A stretch of DNA of 5,145 nucleotides from Planctomycetota bacterium (GTDB lineage: Bacteria; Planctomycetota; Planctomycetia; Pirellulales; Thermoguttaceae): assembly GCA_023397045.1 (NCBI GenBank), contig JAEWUR010000206.1, positions 1-5,145 of the forward strand, in the 5' to 3' direction. The translations under genes and the position numbers were made by a program. Shown piece by piece: positions 1 to 5,145 of the stretch. Below the pieces are notes generated by a model. It had not been told where the DNA came from. It was given only the letters and a program-made list of their open reading frames with translations, and did not search any database. Each line of letters begins with the position of its first letter. Position 1 is the first letter of the stretch.

Positions 1-694
1 GCGCCGCCAACCGCTCCTGATCCTTCCGAAACGCAATCACATAATGGCCCGGCGCAAACGATTCCCCCAGTAACTTCAACTTGGGGTTTGGCTGCGCATA
101 GAACGAAGCGATCGGCAAATCCAGCAGCACCGCGTCGATCCGGCCAAGCTCCAAATCGACGTACGGCTCGACCTGGTTGCCGTAGACCTTCTTGTCGACG
201 CCCTCCTGATCCAACAATCGCTCGGCAGCCGTGTCTTCGAGCGTGCCGACGACGCCGCCAATCGACTTGCATCCGTCGAGCGTGGCGAACCGGTCTTCCT
301 CGGCCCGGGCGACCAGTTGCAGCGTGTAGACGTAATAGGGGCGGCTCAGCCGAAGCGCCTTGCGCCGGTCCGCCGTGGCCTCAACGCCGTTCATGGCGAA
401 ATCGAAGTCGCCGCGCTGCAAGCCCGACGTCAGACTCTTGAAGTCGTATTGAACGAACTCGATCGGCCGGCCGATTTCCTTCCCCAGGGCCTCGGCCAGA
501 TCGACCTCGAAACCGACGTAGCTGTTGACGTCGTTCGGAGCCTTGCAGATATAGGGCGCGCCGCCTTCCGCGTCGGCGGCCCAGCGCAACGGAACGGGTT
601 GGCCCGAGCGACTCCCGGCTGCGGTCTCGGCCGCATCCATCGGGCAAGCCCAGCCCGTGCAGGCCAATAAAAAAAGAAAGCCCGCACGCAGCAC
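1..694 (-). CDS. ABC transporter substrate-binding protein, family 3 (amino-acid type), 3' end cut by window
   Basis: Probable exported binding protein that captures an amino acid or similar small polar solute for an ABC importer. 231 codons are visible and the C-terminus lies outside the window. The start is GTG at 694, with GGGAG just upstream and an immediate signal sequence (residues 1-12, hydrophobic run GFLFLLAC). Cys12 after LLA could be a weak lipobox. The family 3 pattern is clear: GFEVDLAEALGKEIG (61-75), VQYDFKSLTSGLQRGDFDFAM (81-101, in two blocks split by S90), the T-x-D-R-R-K segment with Arg110, which in this family binds the ligand alpha-carboxylate, and SRPYY (117-121). The hinge and second lobe show GGVVGTLEDTAAERLL (146-161) and GRIDAVLLD (184-192), whose final Asp usually contacts the alpha-amino group. 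Both ligand-clamping residues being present suggests an amino-acid ligand, but specificity cannot be read. In some bacteria such proteins are fused to the permease; that cannot be tested here. It lies 16 nt after the dodecin gene, so co-transcription is likely. Confidence 0.88.
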   Translation of the reverse strand, partial: MLRAGFLFLLACTGWACPMDAAETAAGSRSGQPVPLRWAADAEGGAPYICKAPNDVNSYVGFEVDLAEALGKEIGRPIEFVQYDFKSLTSGLQRGDFDFAMNGVEATADRRKALRLSRPYYVYTLQLVARAEEDRFATLDGCKSIGGVVGTLEDTAAERLLDQEGVDKKVYGNQVEPYVDLELGRIDAVLLDLPIASFYAQPNPKLKLLGESFAPGHYVIAFRKDQERLAA

Positions 695-710
695 GATAGT
701 CTCCCGGCGG

Positions 711-917
711 CTAGTCGACGCGATAACCGACTCGGACCGTAACCTGATACTGTCCGATCTTCCCATCAACGATGCTGCCTCGTTGCTCAACCACCTCGAA
801 CCAGCTCATGTTGCGAAGGTCTTCGCCCGCCTTGGCAACCGCGTTGGCCGCCGCATCGTTGAAAGACTTCGACGACGTGCCGACAAACTCGCTCTTCCGA
901 TAAACGACGTCCGACAT
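711..917 (-). CDS. Dodecin family flavin-binding protein
   Basis: Small cytosolic protein of 68 residues, the normal dodecin length. The family forms hollow dodecamers that bind riboflavin, FMN or FAD in pairs and are thought to store flavin and quench its photoreactivity. The beta-alpha-beta-beta signature is complete: VGTSSKSFNDAAANAVAKA (12-30) covers the end of strand 1 and the helix, MSWFEVVEQRG (37-47) is strand 2, and GQYQVTVRVGYRV (55-67) is strand 3. Trp39 matches the tryptophan that stacks on the isoalloxazine ring, and Gln58 lies 19 residues later, the same spacing as Trp36 and Gln55 in the Halobacterium dodecin as I recall it. I chose the ATG at 917 over an in-frame alternative start upstream at 956, because 917 has GAGG about 9 nt upstream and gives the family N-terminus; the longer form would overlap the end of rpsR. 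It starts 25 nt after rpsR and stops at TAG 16 nt before the next gene, consistent with an operon. Confidence 0.95.
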   Translation of the reverse strand: MSDVVYRKSEFVGTSSKSFNDAAANAVAKAGEDLRNMSWFEVVEQRGSIVDGKIGQYQVTVRVGYRVD

Positions 918-942
918 GGTATCAAACCTCGTGTGGGGTGTG

Positions 943-1218
943 TTACTCGCCGACATACGGCAGCAGGGCCATGAATCGAGCCCGCTTGATCGCCCGCGTC
1001 ACGGCGTGCTGGCTGATGGCCGTGCAACCGCTCTTCCGACGGCTAATGATCTTGCCCTGACGGTTCGTCAGCTTCTTCAACAACTCGATGTCCTTGTAAT
1101 CGACGTACATCGGTCGCGGCCGTTGCCCGTCAACAAAAATCGGATCCTTCTTCTTCGTCCGAACCTTGGACTTCGCACGCCGTTTGCTCACCTTGTTGAC
1201 TTGGAGTCGCCTTGCCAT
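943..1218 (-). CDS. rpsR: 30S ribosomal protein S18
   Basis: Structural protein of the small subunit platform, where it pairs with S6 and contacts 16S rRNA. It has 91 residues, against 75 in E. coli. The conserved core is YVDYKDIELLKKL (38-50), GKIISRR (55-61), and TRAIKRARFMALLPY (74-88). The extra length is a lysine/arginine-rich N-terminal stretch (residues 1-26) followed by FVDGQRPRP (28-36). The zinc-binding cysteines found near the N-terminus of some S18 proteins are absent; the only cysteine is Cys65. The usual Q-R-x-L before the AIKRAR helix is replaced by SQHAV, which I believe is a lineage trait. The ATG at 1218 has AGGAG five bases upstream; an in-frame upstream start at 1254 would disturb the leader hairpin and lacks a good ribosome site. 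Neighbours common elsewhere (rpsF, ssb, rplI) are not adjacent: upstream is a long gap and downstream is dodecin. Confidence 0.96.
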   Translation of the reverse strand: MARRLQVNKVSKRRAKSKVRTKKKDPIFVDGQRPRPMYVDYKDIELLKKLTNRQGKIISRRKSGCTAISQHAVTRAIKRARFMALLPYVGE

Positions 1219-1246
1219 GTTGGCTCCTAAATTCAGCGGTCTTTCG

Positions 1247-1272
1247 TGGTTCAAGGCTTATCGGCCGAACCA
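1247..1272 (-). promoter_or_regulatory. Bulged hairpin in the rpsR mRNA leader, possible S18-related autoregulatory element
   Basis: Read on the minus strand, TGGTTC pairs with GAACCA (six pairs), then GGC pairs with GCC (three pairs) around a six-base CGATAA loop, with a two-base TT bulge on the 3' side. It lies between the predicted transcription start (near 1288) and the AGGAG ribosome site. The S6:S18 complex is known to bind a bulged hairpin carrying a CCG in leaders of some ribosomal operons. A CCG occurs here at the stem-loop junction, but the match to that motif is my inference and is unproven. Confidence 0.4.
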
Positions 1273-1294
1273 TCCCTTTTCAGCGAAACAATTT

Positions 1295-1322
1295 AGTGTA
1301 GCAAAAAACGATTCTGCGGCAA
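1295..1322 (-). promoter_or_regulatory. Predicted sigma70-type promoter for the rpsR-dodecin-transporter cluster
   Basis: On the minus strand a -35-like TTGCCG (1322-1317) is followed by a 16-nt spacer and a -10-like TACACT (1300-1295). The spacer ends in TGC, which makes an extended -10 (TGnTACACT), and contains a run of six T residues. Transcription would begin near 1288 and give a leader of about 70 nt containing the hairpin. No other equally good site is seen directly upstream of rpsR. This is pattern matching only. Confidence 0.55.
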
Positions 1323-1341
1323 GGCGTAATGGCACAAGTTA

Positions 1342-1357
1342 TCCGGCAAACGCCGGA
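1342..1357. repeat. Short inverted repeat, 6-bp stem
   Basis: TCCGGC and GCCGGA are separated by AAAC, giving a compact GC-rich hairpin about 20 bp upstream of the rpsR -35 element. No T-run follows on either strand, so it is not a typical intrinsic terminator. It could be an operator half-site pair, or chance in GC-rich DNA. Confidence 0.3.
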
Positions 1358-1466
1358 AACGCCACAACCTGCGATTTGCCCGCCCTCCAACCACCGGACC
1401 GCCGCGAAGAATACATCGTAAACCCATGCCCCAAAAACACTTGCGCATATCCCATCCGATCAACCG

Positions 1467-1503
1467 CCTCGCGTCATCAACCAGCCAACCACCCAACGCG
1501 AGG
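1467..1503. repeat. Perfect 8-bp inverted repeat enclosing a GG-repeat loop
   Basis: CCTCGCGT (1467-1474) is exactly complementary to ACGCGAGG (1496-1503). The 21-nt loop, read on the minus strand, contains GGGTGGTTGGCTGG: four GG runs separated by one or two bases, the form of a two-tier G-quadruplex. The stem alone is expected about once or twice by chance in a window of this size, so function is uncertain. Confidence 0.35.
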
Positions 1504-1868
1504 GGCCGACGTGTTCGCCGCCGCATCAAAAAATCCAAATTCCATTCGCCGATCGTTCCCGCCGTTCCTAACCAGCCGCTCATGTCGCAATACAACAAGT
1601 GTCGCATCGACGTATCCCTTGTCGAAACGAACGCACGGGAACGGAGGATTCACTACCTTGGGCGCGTCTTTTTCTCCCGCCGAAAGAGCCCGCCCAACGA
1701 CATCCCAAATCAAGAGCCGGCCCCGTGTTCCAACAATCCGGCGAGTTTTTGGCATACCGCTCGAAGTGGCCATTCTTGCGAGGTACGTTTGATCCAGCAA
1801 AGCGATCGTGGCCGTCGGCGCCGTTCCGGCCGCCCAACTCCAACCGCGCGCGACCGGTTGCCAAGTCC

Positions 1869-1874
1869 TATAAT
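1869..1874 (+). promoter_or_regulatory. Predicted -10 element for the ACT-domain gene
   Basis: A perfect TATAAT hexamer stands in otherwise GC-rich sequence, 54 bp before the ATG at 1929. No good -35 hexamer is present at 16-18 bp spacing; TTGCCA at 1858-1863 is too close. Transcription would start near 1881 with a leader of about 48 nt. The weak -35 leaves room for an activator or an alternative sigma factor. Confidence 0.45.
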
Positions 1875-1928
1875 TCAACGTCAGCGTCCATGTCTCGAAT
1901 TCTCTCGTCTTGGGAGAAGGAGCGTATC

Positions 1929-2438
1929 ATGACTGCGGTTGCGGAACGATTGGAACAGGCCGTCAAGATGGTCTGGAAGGGCCAAGAGGTTGTCGTGCGC
2001 CGAAAAAACGAAATCGGCATCCTTTTCCATATTTCAGCCCTGCTGTCCGACAAGGATGTGAATATCTTGGCCATAGGGGCCGGCACCTGCGGCGAAGATT
2101 GCCTCATCCGGTTGATGACGACCGACAACCGCCGCGCCGAACAGCTATTGGCCGAGAACGGATTCGTTTGCGAAGAGGAAGACATCATCCTGGCCAGACT
2201 ATCCCACCAGCCAGGCTCGCTCAAACAGGTCGCCAAGATCCTGGCCGAGGAAGGTTTGGACATCGGCCACATCTACGCGGCCACCGATGCCCGGCAAAGC
2301 GATTGCCTGATCGTTCTCCACACGTCCAACGACGAGGTGGCCCTGGCAAGGCTCGAGGCGGTCCAGGCCCACGAAAGCTGCTCGCAAGACCATGACCAAA
2401 GCGCTGACATGATCTTCGAGGGAGCCCCGCCCGACTGA
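1929..2438 (+). CDS. Tandem ACT-domain protein, putative amino-acid-binding regulator
   Basis: A 169-residue soluble protein with two ACT domains and no other recognised domain. ACT domains bind small ligands, mostly amino acids, and control enzymes or transcription allosterically; stand-alone two-ACT proteins of this size exist but their targets are mostly unknown. ACT 1 covers about residues 20-85, with RKNEIGILFHISALLSDKDV (25-44) as the strand-helix entry and ILAIGAG (46-52) as the following strand. ACT 2 covers about 86-148, with the ligand-loop type motif HQPGSL (93-98), a helix VAKILAEEGLDI (101-112) and strand DCLIVLHTS (125-133). The second copy keeps the classic x-x-P-G-x-L turn; the first has NEIGIL instead, so the two sites may differ. 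The C-terminal 20 residues are polar and probably disordered. The start is well supported: GAAGGAG at 1916-1922, six bases before the ATG. The frame is open far upstream, but those codons resemble nothing and include the promoter. It is divergent from the amino-acid-type transporter cluster, a suggestive but unproven link. Confidence 0.85.
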   Translation: MTAVAERLEQAVKMVWKGQEVVVRRKNEIGILFHISALLSDKDVNILAIGAGTCGEDCLIRLMTTDNRRAEQLLAENGFVCEEEDIILARLSHQPGSLKQVAKILAEEGLDIGHIYAATDARQSDCLIVLHTSNDEVALARLEAVQAHESCSQDHDQSADMIFEGAPPD

Positions 2439-2446
2439 CATCGGGC
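2429..2446 (+). terminator. Hairpin over the stop codon of the ACT gene, weak terminator candidate
   Basis: GCCCGA and TCGGGC form a 6-bp stem with a CTGACA loop that contains the TGA stop. No U-tract follows, so classical intrinsic termination is doubtful; it may only protect the transcript end or be chance. No better terminator is visible before 2692. Confidence 0.25.
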
Positions 2447-2564
2447 TGGTCCGACGAACTCCCTCATCCCAGAACGGCCGCCCGCCGCCCTATCTTTCCG
2501 CTGCGCGCGTGCTGCACACCCAAACACCCTCCTTCAACGGTGTAGGTGTTGCAATTCTTGCGGA

Positions 2565-2578
2565 TATTATCGATGATA
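2565..2578. promoter_or_regulatory. AT-rich near-palindrome upstream of the large secreted protein gene, possible operator or promoter region
   Basis: TATTATCGATGATA is a 14-bp palindrome centred on ATCGAT with a single G/T mismatched pair. It is the only AT-rich island in the 254-bp gap between the ACT gene and the next gene. TTGCAA at 2549-2554 could act as a -35 with GATGAT (2572-2577) as a poor -10 at 17 bp, which would put the palindrome across the promoter. Regulator and function are unknown. Confidence 0.3.
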
Positions 2579-2692
2579 GAGCCATGCCCGACGTCGTTCG
2601 GCTCGCGTCCGCACGAGTCCCGCTCGACGCCGACCCTCGCGATTGCCCACCTTCCATCCTCACGCCACACGTCACGCCTCGGGAGTCCTGCC

Positions 2693-5145
2693 ATGCGTCG
2701 AATCTCCGTCCGCGCTTCGATCCATACCGTTCTGTGCCTCCTGACGTTTGCGGCGTCCGTTTCGCTCGCCGAACCGTGGAGCCCGCCGCTCGCCCAAGAC
2801 GGAGCCGGTTGGTGGCGCGGCCGGATCCGCGTCGTCGTCAAGAACGACCTGGCACATGCTGCCAACGGTGAACTCGCATCGCTGGCAATCGGCGCCGCAC
2901 CGGGCGAGGCCGATCTCGCCAATCAACAGGCCGAGGCCGTCCGCCTCTGCAACGAGGCCGGCCAAGAGATGCTCTTCGCCATCGTGTCCCCCGAAGGAAA
3001 CGTCATCAGTCGCGGTCCCATTCCCTCGGGCAGCCGAATGATGTTGCCAACCGAATGTCCCGCCGGGGCGTCCGCCGTCTATTTCATCTACTTCAATAAC
3101 CCCGACGCCTCCGAAGTCCCCGATTTCCTCTCCGGCAAGATCGAGTGTGCCAACGGCGACGTCGAAAGCGGCGACAACTCGGTCCCCTTCGCCTGGCGCC
3201 ACGATGCCTCCGATGCGCAGCACAGCGTCACATGGAGCAATGAGAATCCGCAGTCGGGCAAGCGCTGCCTCAAAACCGTCGTCGCGCCGGATGCCGCGCC
3301 AACCTGGATCTCCACCCGGCAAAACGACATCGGAATCTTCGGCGGCCTGAAGTATCGAATGCGAGCCTGGGTCAAGGGCCAAGACGTCCAAGGCATGGTC
3401 GGTTGGTACATCCACGTCGGCAATCGCCAGAACCCCATGCTCCTCGCACCGTTTCTCGAAGCCGGCCAGGGCACGTTCGATTGGAAGGAAGTCACCCTCG
3501 AGTTCGTTGCACCCAAAGAGGCCAACATCGCCGATCTCGGCACCGTGTTGCACGGAACCGGCGCCGCCTGGTTCGACAACGTGCAACTCGAATGCCTCGA
3601 TGCGCCGCCATTGCACGCCGCAGCCGACAAGCCCGAACAGATCACCCTGGCCGAGATCGGCGATCAAACGCCCTGGACCGCCGGCGACAATCCCAGCAAG
3701 CAGCCGGGCCCCTGGGACTATCGCGTCGCCGTCAAGGCGTACAACGATTCGCCCCGGGCCGAACCGAACGCCCCGATCGTCGTCGATCTGACGATGGTCG
3801 ACGCCCGATCGGCCGGCGGCACCGCGAAATCCTTCCTCGTCACCGACGGCGCCCAGCCTGTCGAATGCCGCCGGTTGGGAAAAACGCTCCTCTGGAACGC
3901 CGATCTGCCTGCCCTGTCGGTCCGAACCTGGTACATCTACTGGTCCGCGTCGCCCGATCTGGCCGGCGACCAGCCCGTGGCCGACGATCCCGAAGCGGTC
4001 ACGGCCGGCGCGTTGGCCTCGAACCTCATCAAGAATCCCGAATTCGCGTCAGGCAACCCTCTGCCCGACGATTGGACTCACGACCCGGTCGACCCGAACT
4101 CCGGCGTCGTCTTCTCGGTCGAAACCCCGGATTTGCCGAACGTCGGACAACGCTGCGTGAAAATGGAAGTCCCGCCGATCGCGCCGAACGCATGGCGAGG
4201 ATGGCACCAATGCGTGCCGGTTCAACCGGGGCACCAATACTTCATGACCGCCTGGGTCAAATGCAAAGACGTCGCCGAGGGCGATGTGAACGTCCATATC
4301 CATAAGCACAACGCCAACGGAGCACTCGTCAAAGACGAACCCATGATGCAACTCGACCCGCCGCTGCGCGCGACCGCCGGGTGGACATTGCTCTCCGGCA
4401 AGCTCGCCATGCCGAACGACGCCGCCTCCGTCTCGCTCCATCTGACGATGTTCACCTCGGGCACGATCTGGCACGGCGGCATCTCGCTGATCGAGGCATC
4501 CGACGTCAAACTCGGCCGAGTCGAAGGTCGCCCCTCAAACAACGCCGACGCGATCGAGCTTTGGGCCGTTCCGGCCGTGAAAAAAGTCTTTCGCGAAGAC
4601 CCGCCTTCGCGCAACGCCGAGCCGCTGCATATCTCGACCGCCCGAAACGAACGGGAACCCCTCCAACTTGCAATCCGCAGCGCCCGCGACCTCTCCGACG
4701 TGAAGGTCGAGGTCGACGCGCCCGTCGGACCCGGCGGCGCGAAACTCGCCGATCTCGACACTCGACTCGTCGGCTACGTGCCCATCGACTATCCGACGAA
4801 CTACTACCGCAGCGAAACGCCCGAGTGGTATCGCAAGACGCCCGCCCAGGCCGCCGGTTGCGATGGTTGGGCCGGAATGTGGCCCGACCCGTTGTTGCCC
4901 AACGGAACGGTCAACCTGGCCGCCGGTGCGACCCAGCCCGTCTGGATCACGGTCAACGTGCCGAACGACGCCGCACCCGGCGACTATGTCGGCCGCGTGC
5001 GTCTGACATCCCAAGGACAACAACTCTTGGAACGCGAATTCCGCGTTCACGTATGGAACTTCACCTTGCCCGAAGAAAGCCATATCGCCGCACGCTATGC
5101 CGTCTATCCCGGCTTCGGCGAGCGATGGTGGGGAAAAGGTTGGGC
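2693..5145 (+). CDS. Secreted GH123/DUF4091-type glycoside hydrolase with duplicated jelly-roll modules, 3' end cut by window
   Basis: Open for 817 codons to the right edge. The ATG at 2693 has GGGAG seven bases upstream and is followed at once by a signal peptide (RRISVR, then a hydrophobic run, cleavage probably after SLA at 26). Visible modules: A1, about 40-138, a beta-rich unit (WRGRIRVVVKND to VYFIYFNNPDA); B1, about 149-302, a CBM4/9-like jelly roll (GDVESG, YRMRAWVKGQDV, AWFDNVQLE); A2, about 341-422 (WDYRVAVKAYND to WYIYWSASPD); B2, about 443-608 (NLIKNPEFASGNPLPDDWTH, FMTAWVKCKDV, HGGISLIEASDV). From about 622 comes the N-terminal beta domain typical of GH123/DUF4091 proteins: LWAVPAVKKV, ISTARNEREPLQLAIR (647-662), GMWPDPLLP (728-736), VWITVNVPNDAAPGDYVG (750-767), VHVWNFTLPEES (785-796). 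The catalytic barrel starts near 800 and its acidic pair is outside the window. Characterised GH123 enzymes release beta-N-acetylgalactosamine, but DUF4091 relatives are mostly untested, so the substrate is unknown. It probably binds or cuts glycans outside the cytoplasm. Confidence 0.82.
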   Translation, partial: MRRISVRASIHTVLCLLTFAASVSLAEPWSPPLAQDGAGWWRGRIRVVVKNDLAHAANGELASLAIGAAPGEADLANQQAEAVRLCNEAGQEMLFAIVSPEGNVISRGPIPSGSRMMLPTECPAGASAVYFIYFNNPDASEVPDFLSGKIECANGDVESGDNSVPFAWRHDASDAQHSVTWSNENPQSGKRCLKTVVAPDAAPTWISTRQNDIGIFGGLKYRMRAWVKGQDVQGMVGWYIHVGNRQNPMLLAPFLEAGQGTFDWKEVTLEFVAPKEANIADLGTVLHGTGAAWFDNVQLECLDAPPLHAAADKPEQITLAEIGDQTPWTAGDNPSKQPGPWDYRVAVKAYNDSPRAEPNAPIVVDLTMVDARSAGGTAKSFLVTDGAQPVECRRLGKTLLWNADLPALSVRTWYIYWSASPDLAGDQPVADDPEAVTAGALASNLIKNPEFASGNPLPDDWTHDPVDPNSGVVFSVETPDLPNVGQRCVKMEVPPIAPNAWRGWHQCVPVQPGHQYFMTAWVKCKDVAEGDVNVHIHKHNANGALVKDEPMMQLDPPLRATAGWTLLSGKLAMPNDAASVSLHLTMFTSGTIWHGGISLIEASDVKLGRVEGRPSNNADAIELWAVPAVKKVFREDPPSRNAEPLHISTARNEREPLQLAIRSARDLSDVKVEVDAPVGPGGAKLADLDTRLVGYVPIDYPTNYYRSETPEWYRKTPAQAAGCDGWAGMWPDPLLPNGTVNLAAGATQPVWITVNVPNDAAPGDYVGRVRLTSQGQQLLEREFRVHVWNFTLPEESHIAARYAVYPGFGERWWGKGW

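Larger units (their letters stand above)
1323..1868. other. Long intergenic stretch without a convincing gene
   Basis: About 550 bp between the two divergent promoters. Several open frames cross it on both strands, but none has a ribosome site with a plausible start, a recognisable domain or the strong G/C third-position bias of the neighbouring genes. The only structure I can point to is two inverted repeats, at 1342-1357 and 1467-1503, listed separately. No tRNA, CRISPR or insertion-sequence signature is seen. Confidence 0.6.

Noticed and set aside
381..687. Alternative minus-strand frames over the start of the binding protein gene, including one beginning with ATG at 687
   Set aside because: They give Arg/Pro-rich translations, whereas the GTG-started frame at 694 gives a signal sequence and uninterrupted family 3 motifs.
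1247..1272. Plus-strand GGTTCAAGG resembling a tRNA T-arm
   Set aside because: No acceptor, D-arm or anticodon stem can be built around it. The pairing is better explained as the rpsR leader hairpin on the minus strand.
1323..1868. Search for a CRISPR array, insertion sequence or structural RNA in the long gap
   Set aside because: No regularly spaced direct repeats, no terminal inverted repeats with a transposase, and no tRNA-like or other known RNA pattern could be seen.
1477..1878. Minus-strand open frame of 133 codons in the long intergenic gap
   Set aside because: It starts at a TTG with no Shine-Dalgarno, overlaps the predicted TATAAT of the ACT gene, has mixed third-position usage unlike its neighbours, and resembles no family I know.
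1599..1928. Upstream extension of the ACT gene reading frame by 110 codons
   Set aside because: The extension is low in recognisable content and contains the promoter-like TATAAT; the ATG at 1929 has a strong ribosome site and the ACT domain begins soon after.
2672..3667. Long minus-strand open frame (331 codons) opposite the large secreted protein gene
   Set aside because: It is the antisense mirror of a GC-rich gene with a clear signal peptide and family motifs on the plus strand. Its translation shows no recognisable domain and no ribosome site was identified.
3403..4305. Plus-strand open frame of 300 codons inside the secreted protein gene, in another frame
   Set aside because: The translation is dominated by Arg, Pro and Ser, typical of a shifted frame in GC-rich coding DNA, while the other plus frame gives coherent domains throughout.

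Overview
The window looks like a chromosomal segment from a GC-rich bacterium, most probably a planctomycete (Pirellulales-like). I infer this from the style of the S18 protein (basic N-terminal extension, 'VDGQRPRPMYVDYKD' core), the long non-coding gaps, and a large secreted glycoside-hydrolase-123/DUF4091-type protein, a family I associate with Planctomycetota and Verrucomicrobiota. No search was possible, so the taxonomy is an inference.

Layout. The left part (1-1218) is a tight minus-strand cluster read right to left: rpsR (ribosomal protein S18, 1218-943), then 25 nt, a dodecin flavin-storage protein (917-711), then 16 nt, an amino-acid-type ABC transporter substrate-binding protein starting with GTG at 694 and running off the left edge. 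The spacing suggests one transcript. A good sigma70-like promoter with an extended -10 lies at 1295-1322 (minus), and a bulged hairpin sits in the predicted rpsR leader at 1247-1272. The middle (about 1323-1868) is roughly 550 bp without a convincing gene, holding two small inverted repeats. A divergent plus-strand gene (1929-2438) encodes a tandem ACT-domain protein, preceded by a perfect TATAAT at 1869-1874 and a strong Shine-Dalgarno. After a 254-bp gap with a near-palindrome, the right half (2693 to the edge) is one open reading frame of at least 817 codons for a secreted protein with two copies of a linker-plus-jelly-roll module, followed by the N-terminal domain of a GH123/DUF4091-type enzyme. 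Its catalytic barrel lies almost entirely beyond the right edge.

How the genes fit together. The left cluster joins translation (S18), flavin buffering (dodecin) and nutrient uptake (substrate-binding protein). The divergent ACT protein is probably an amino-acid-responsive regulator, but no link to the transporter beyond proximity is shown. The polysaccharide-active protein appears to be an independent unit. I do not see a clearly new biological system. The most interesting points are the duplicated module architecture of the large secreted protein and the structured rpsR leader, a candidate autoregulatory element.
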